Below are positions 61,038 through 64,000 of a stretch of 64,000 bases of DNA, piece by piece; position 1 is the stretch's first letter, and every line of letters begins with the position of its first letter. This DNA comes from Streptomyces sp. NBC_01268. GTDB taxonomy: Bacteria; Actinomycetota; Actinomycetes; Streptomycetales; Streptomycetaceae. The stretch spans positions 620,001 through 684,000 of the forward strand of contig NZ_CP108454.1 in the NCBI RefSeq assembly GCF_036240795.1. The letters are read 5' to 3'. A program made the position numbers and the translations under genes. The notes below the pieces were generated by a model, which was given only the letters and a program-made list of their open reading frames with translations, was not told where the DNA came from and made no database searches.

Positions 61038-61850
61038 GTGAGCCGGGTGCCGCTGACCGCGGACGAGCCGGGAGCGCCGTGCTGGCTGAGCCTGGCCGCA
61101 CGCGACCTCGAAGCCGCCGAGCGGTTCTACGGGGCGGTCCTCGGCTGGACCTTCCGGCACGGCCCCCTCGGCCAGGGCTTCTCCGTCGGCGAGCGCGACG
61201 GCACACCGGTCGCCGGGATCGGCGAGGTGGTGGACCGGATGGCGGTGCCGGTGGCCTGGACGGCCTACTTCGCGGTCGCCGACGCCGACGCGGCGGTGGC
61301 CCGCATCCGCGAGCGCGGCGGCACCGTCGGGGTCGGCCCGGTGGCCTTCCCGCCGCGCGGCCGGGCGGCACTCGCCACCGACCTGGAGGGCGCGGCCTTC
61401 GGCGTCTGGGAGGGCCGGGTCTCCTCCCGCTGGCGGGTGGGCGAGCAGCACGCCCCCGCCTGGCTGGAGCTGCACACCCGCAACGCCTTCGACGCCGCCG
61501 TCTTCTACGGCGGGGTGCTGGACTGGCTCGACGGCGGCGCGGACCGCTTCGAGGTGTCCTACGAGGACGACCAGGTGGTCCTGCGCCGCCAGGGTGACGC
61601 GGTCGCCCGGCTGAACAGCGGCCCGGCCGATGCCGCCGCCGAGCAGCCGCAGCGCCGCCCGCGCTGGCTGGTCCACTTCCGGGTGCCGGACCTGGAGCGG
61701 GCGACCGCCGCGGTCCTCGACCACGGCGGCTCCCTCGTGCCCGAGGCCGACGACGGCTGGCGGGCCCTGTCCGGCCGGCGGACCACCGTACGCGACCCGC
61801 AGGGCGGCCTGTTCACCCTGGACGAGAACCCGGCGGCGCCGGCACCGTGA
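61038..61850 (+). CDS. double-domain VOC (glyoxalase/bleomycin-resistance fold) protein
   Basis: A 270-residue protein with two VOC modules: residues about 10-120 (GAPCWLSLAARDLEAAERFY) and 128-262 (APAWLELHTRNAFDAAVFYG). I prefer GTG 61038 because the first module begins soon after; GTG 60981 would add 19 residues without a clear ribosome site. Such tandem VOC proteins occur widely in actinobacteria as metal-dependent isomerases, dioxygenases or resistance proteins, with substrates usually unknown. It converges on helR with a 19-bp gap. Confidence 0.85.
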   Translation: MSRVPLTADEPGAPCWLSLAARDLEAAERFYGAVLGWTFRHGPLGQGFSVGERDGTPVAGIGEVVDRMAVPVAWTAYFAVADADAAVARIRERGGTVGVGPVAFPPRGRAALATDLEGAAFGVWEGRVSSRWRVGEQHAPAWLELHTRNAFDAAVFYGGVLDWLDGGADRFEVSYEDDQVVLRRQGDAVARLNSGPADAAAEQPQRRPRWLVHFRVPDLERATAAVLDHGGSLVPEADDGWRALSGRRTTVRDPQGGLFTLDENPAAPAP

Positions 61851-61869
61851 CGTCGCCGGTCCGTACGGA

Positions 61870-64000
61870 TCAGCTCGTCAGGACGACCAGCTGCCGGGTG
61901 GCCCGGGTCATCGCCACGTAGCGGTCGACGGCGCCCTCCACCCCCTCGCCGAAGGCGTCCGGGTCGACGAGGACGACCAGGTCGAACTCGAGCCCCTTCG
62001 ACAGCGTCGGGGTGAGCGACCGGACCCGGGACGTCGCCTCGAAGGCGGGGTCGCCGATGACGCAGGCGATCCCGTCGGCGTGGGCGGCGAGCCAGGCATC
62101 GAGGATCGCGTCGCGTTCCGAGACGGAGCCGTGGACGACGGGGATCCCGCTGCTGCGCACGGAGGTCGGCACGTTGGCGTCGGGCAGCGCGGCCCGGATC
62201 ACCGGCTCGGCCTCCGTCATGACCTCTTCCGGCGTGCGGTAGTTGATGCTCAGGGAGGCCATCGTGATCCGGTCGAGGCCGATCCGCTCCAGCCGCTCCT
62301 GCCAGCTCTCGGTGAAGCCGTGCCGCGCCTGGGCGCGGTCGCCGACCAGGGTGAAGCTGCCGGAGGGGCAGCGGAGCAGCAGCATCTGCCACTCGGCGTC
62401 GGTCAGTTCCTGGGCCTCGTCGACCACGATGTGCGCGAACGGTCCGGCCAGCCGGTCCGCTTCGGCGCCGGGCAGGGCGCTCTCGTCGATCAGGCTGTCC
62501 CGCAGGTCCCGCCCGTTCAGCATGGTCACCGCGCCCTCGCCGTCGTCGTCCGCGGCGAGGATGTTGTCGATGACCCCGGCCATGCGCTCGCGTTCGGCGG
62601 CCACGGCGGCGTCGTGCCGACGCTTGCGCAGCGAGGACTTCGGGTCGCCGAGCCGCTGCCGGGCCGCGTCCAGGAACGGGAGGTCGGAGACGGTCCAGGC
62701 CTGGGCGTCGGCGCGGCGCAGGGTGCGGACCTCGTCGGGGGTGAGCCAGGGCGCGCACAGGCGCAGATAGGCGGGGACCGACCACAGGTCCCCGACGACG
62801 TCGGCGGCCTCCAGCATCGGCCAGGCCCGGTCGAGGGTGTCGACGAGCTCCCGGTCGGCCCGGAGCGCCTTGCGGAACAGCTCCTCGGGGACGTCCTCGT
62901 CCAGCTTGTCCAGGAGGATGGAGACGAGCTCGTCCCAGATCTGCTCGCGGGCCTCGTTGTGCGGCGTGCCCCGCCCCGCGGCCTCGAACGCCTCGGCCCA
63001 GTCGCCGGCGCCGAGCCAGATGTCGGACCAGTCGGTCGAGACCCGCAGGCCCTCGGTGGGCGGCTCCTCGTAGAAGCGGACGGCCTTCTCGACGGCCTTC
63101 ACGAGCTCCGCGGACGCCTTCAGGCGGGCCACCTCCGGGTCGCTCTCGGGCGGCGCGGTGGCTCCCTCGACGACCAGGTCGCGCAGGGTGCAGGTGCGTA
63201 CGCCCTCCTCGCCGAGGCTGGGCAGGACGTCGGAGACGTAGTTGAGGTAGGGCTGGTGCGGGCCGACGAAGAGGACGCCGCCCCTGCGGTGGCCCAGGCG
63301 CGGGTCGGAGTAGAGGAGGTAGGCGGACCGGTGCAGGGCGACGACGGTCTTGCCGGTGCCGGGGCCGCCGTCGACGACGAGGGCGCCGCGGGACCCGGCG
63401 CGGATGATGGCGTCCTGGTCGGCCTGGATGGTGCCGAGCACGTCGCGCATGCGGGACGAGCGGTTGCCGCCGAGGCTGGCGATGAACGCGGACTGGTCGT
63501 CGAGGGCGGCGTGTCCCTCGAAGCCGTCCGCCGTGAACACCTCGTCCCAGTAGTCGGCGATCCGGCCGCCGGTCCAGCGGTACCGGCGGCGGCTGGCCAG
63601 GCCCATGGGGTTGGCGTGGGTGGCGGCGAAGAACGGCTCGGCGGCGGGCGAGCGCCAGTCGATGAGGAGCCTGCGGCCCTCGGCGTCGGTGAGGCCGAGG
63701 CGGCCCACGTACACGGGTTCGGCGTCGTCGGCGGTGACGATCCGGCCGAGGCACAGGTCGAGGCCGAAGCGGCGCAGGGCGCGCAGCCGGGCGGTGAGCC
63801 GGTGGATCTCGGCGTCCCGGTCCATCGCCTCCCGCCCCAGGCCGCCGGGCGCCTTGCGGAGTTCGTCGAGGCTGTCGGACAGTTCGGCGATCGACTCGTC
63901 GAGGCTTCGTGCGACGGCGGCGAAGTGCCGCTCGTCGGTGGCGACGAGCTCCGGGTCGGCCTTGGCCGACAGGTTCTCGGGAAGGGCGAACGCGCTGGTG
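61870..64000 (-). CDS. helR: RNA polymerase-recycling ATPase HelR (N-terminus cut by window edge)
   Basis: The reading frame is open to the last base (63999 in frame), so only a short N-terminus is missing; about 709 residues remain. The N-terminal helical coil has LSAKADPELVATDERHFAAV, then EAMDRDAEIHRLTARLRALR. Walker A is DGGPGTGKT, the helicase II motif VDEAQELTDAEW, and C-terminal motifs include NYRTPEEV and AMTRATRQ. This is the HelD-like superfamily 1 type; streptomycete HelR removes stalled or rifamycin-bound RNA polymerase from DNA and gives rifamycin tolerance. The upstream rifamycin-associated element would lie beyond the window. Confidence 0.92.
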   Translation of the reverse strand, partial: TSAFALPENLSAKADPELVATDERHFAAVARSLDESIAELSDSLDELRKAPGGLGREAMDRDAEIHRLTARLRALRRFGLDLCLGRIVTADDAEPVYVGRLGLTDAEGRRLLIDWRSPAAEPFFAATHANPMGLASRRRYRWTGGRIADYWDEVFTADGFEGHAALDDQSAFIASLGGNRSSRMRDVLGTIQADQDAIIRAGSRGALVVDGGPGTGKTVVALHRSAYLLYSDPRLGHRRGGVLFVGPHQPYLNYVSDVLPSLGEEGVRTCTLRDLVVEGATAPPESDPEVARLKASAELVKAVEKAVRFYEEPPTEGLRVSTDWSDIWLGAGDWAEAFEAAGRGTPHNEAREQIWDELVSILLDKLDEDVPEELFRKALRADRELVDTLDRAWPMLEAADVVGDLWSVPAYLRLCAPWLTPDEVRTLRRADAQAWTVSDLPFLDAARQRLGDPKSSLRKRRHDAAVAAERERMAGVIDNILAADDDGEGAVTMLNGRDLRDSLIDESALPGAEADRLAGPFAHIVVDEAQELTDAEWQMLLLRCPSGSFTLVGDRAQARHGFTESWQERLERIGLDRITMASLSINYRTPEEVMTEAEPVIRAALPDANVPTSVRSSGIPVVHGSVSERDAILDAWLAAHADGIACVIGDPAFEATSRVRSLTPTLSKGLEFDLVVLVDPDAFGEGVEGAVDRYVAMTRATRQLVVLTS

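Overview
The window is about 64 kb of very GC-rich DNA with strong G/C bias at third codon positions, GTG and TTG starts, LacI/CebR-type TGGGAGCGCTCCCA boxes, HelR, DUF5997 and CebEFG/BglC genes. Together these point to a Streptomyces (or very close actinomycete) chromosome. There are no rRNA or tRNA genes, transposases or CRISPR arrays. The gene content is that of a soil organism living on plant litter.

Layout. 1-10.8 kb: the end of an N-formylglutamate amidohydrolase gene, small conserved hypotheticals, a membrane Ser/Thr kinase with a PD40 propeller, a secreted GH64 beta-1,3-glucanase behind a perfect 20-bp palindrome, a secreted subtilisin, a frameshifted mycothiol-dependent isomerase, and a DapA-like lyase divergent from its LysR regulator. 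10.8-22.4 kb: an acyl-CoA oxidase, an mgtA Mg2+ pump behind a 550-bp structured leader, a methyltransferase, a VioB-like ferritin-fold enzyme, a divergent DUF5997/HTH-less LysR pair, and an MFS-SDR operon divergent from a MarR regulator.

22.4-27.5 kb holds the most unusual locus. A 132-residue Pepco/Trypco-like protein lies 13 bp before a 1518-residue protein that joins a caspase-like peptidase (His82/Cys132), a helical middle, an HSP90/GHKL-type ATPase and about seven C-terminal winged-helix-like repeats. This layout resembles computationally described NTP-dependent conflict (immunity or programmed-death) systems.

27.5-36.6 kb is a 4-hydroxybenzoate/protocatechuate island: pobA, a double-length (tandem) IclR regulator, the overlapping operon pcaI-J-H-G-B-L, and a divergent PcaV-like MarR regulator with its palindromic operator. 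pcaF is absent. 36.6-42.2 kb: a VanZ-like protein, a two-component system and divergent xylB/xylA. 42.2-45 kb: a lipoprotein/membrane-protein pair and a poly-gamma-glutamate hydrolase-like protein.

45-58.1 kb is a complete cellulose-use unit. GH48, GH5 and GH6 cellulases, each with a CBM2, are followed by CebR, the CebEFG cello-oligosaccharide importer (its ATPase, normally the shared MsiK, is not here) and the BglC beta-glucosidase. Four CebR boxes, exact or near-exact, and one degenerate box tie these genes together: the cellulases release cello-oligosaccharides, CebEFG imports them, BglC makes glucose, and CebR senses the inducer. 58.2-64 kb: a maltokinase-cap-like protein, glutaminase, a secreted EEP-family phosphodiesterase, a double VOC protein and HelR (N-terminus cut by the window edge).
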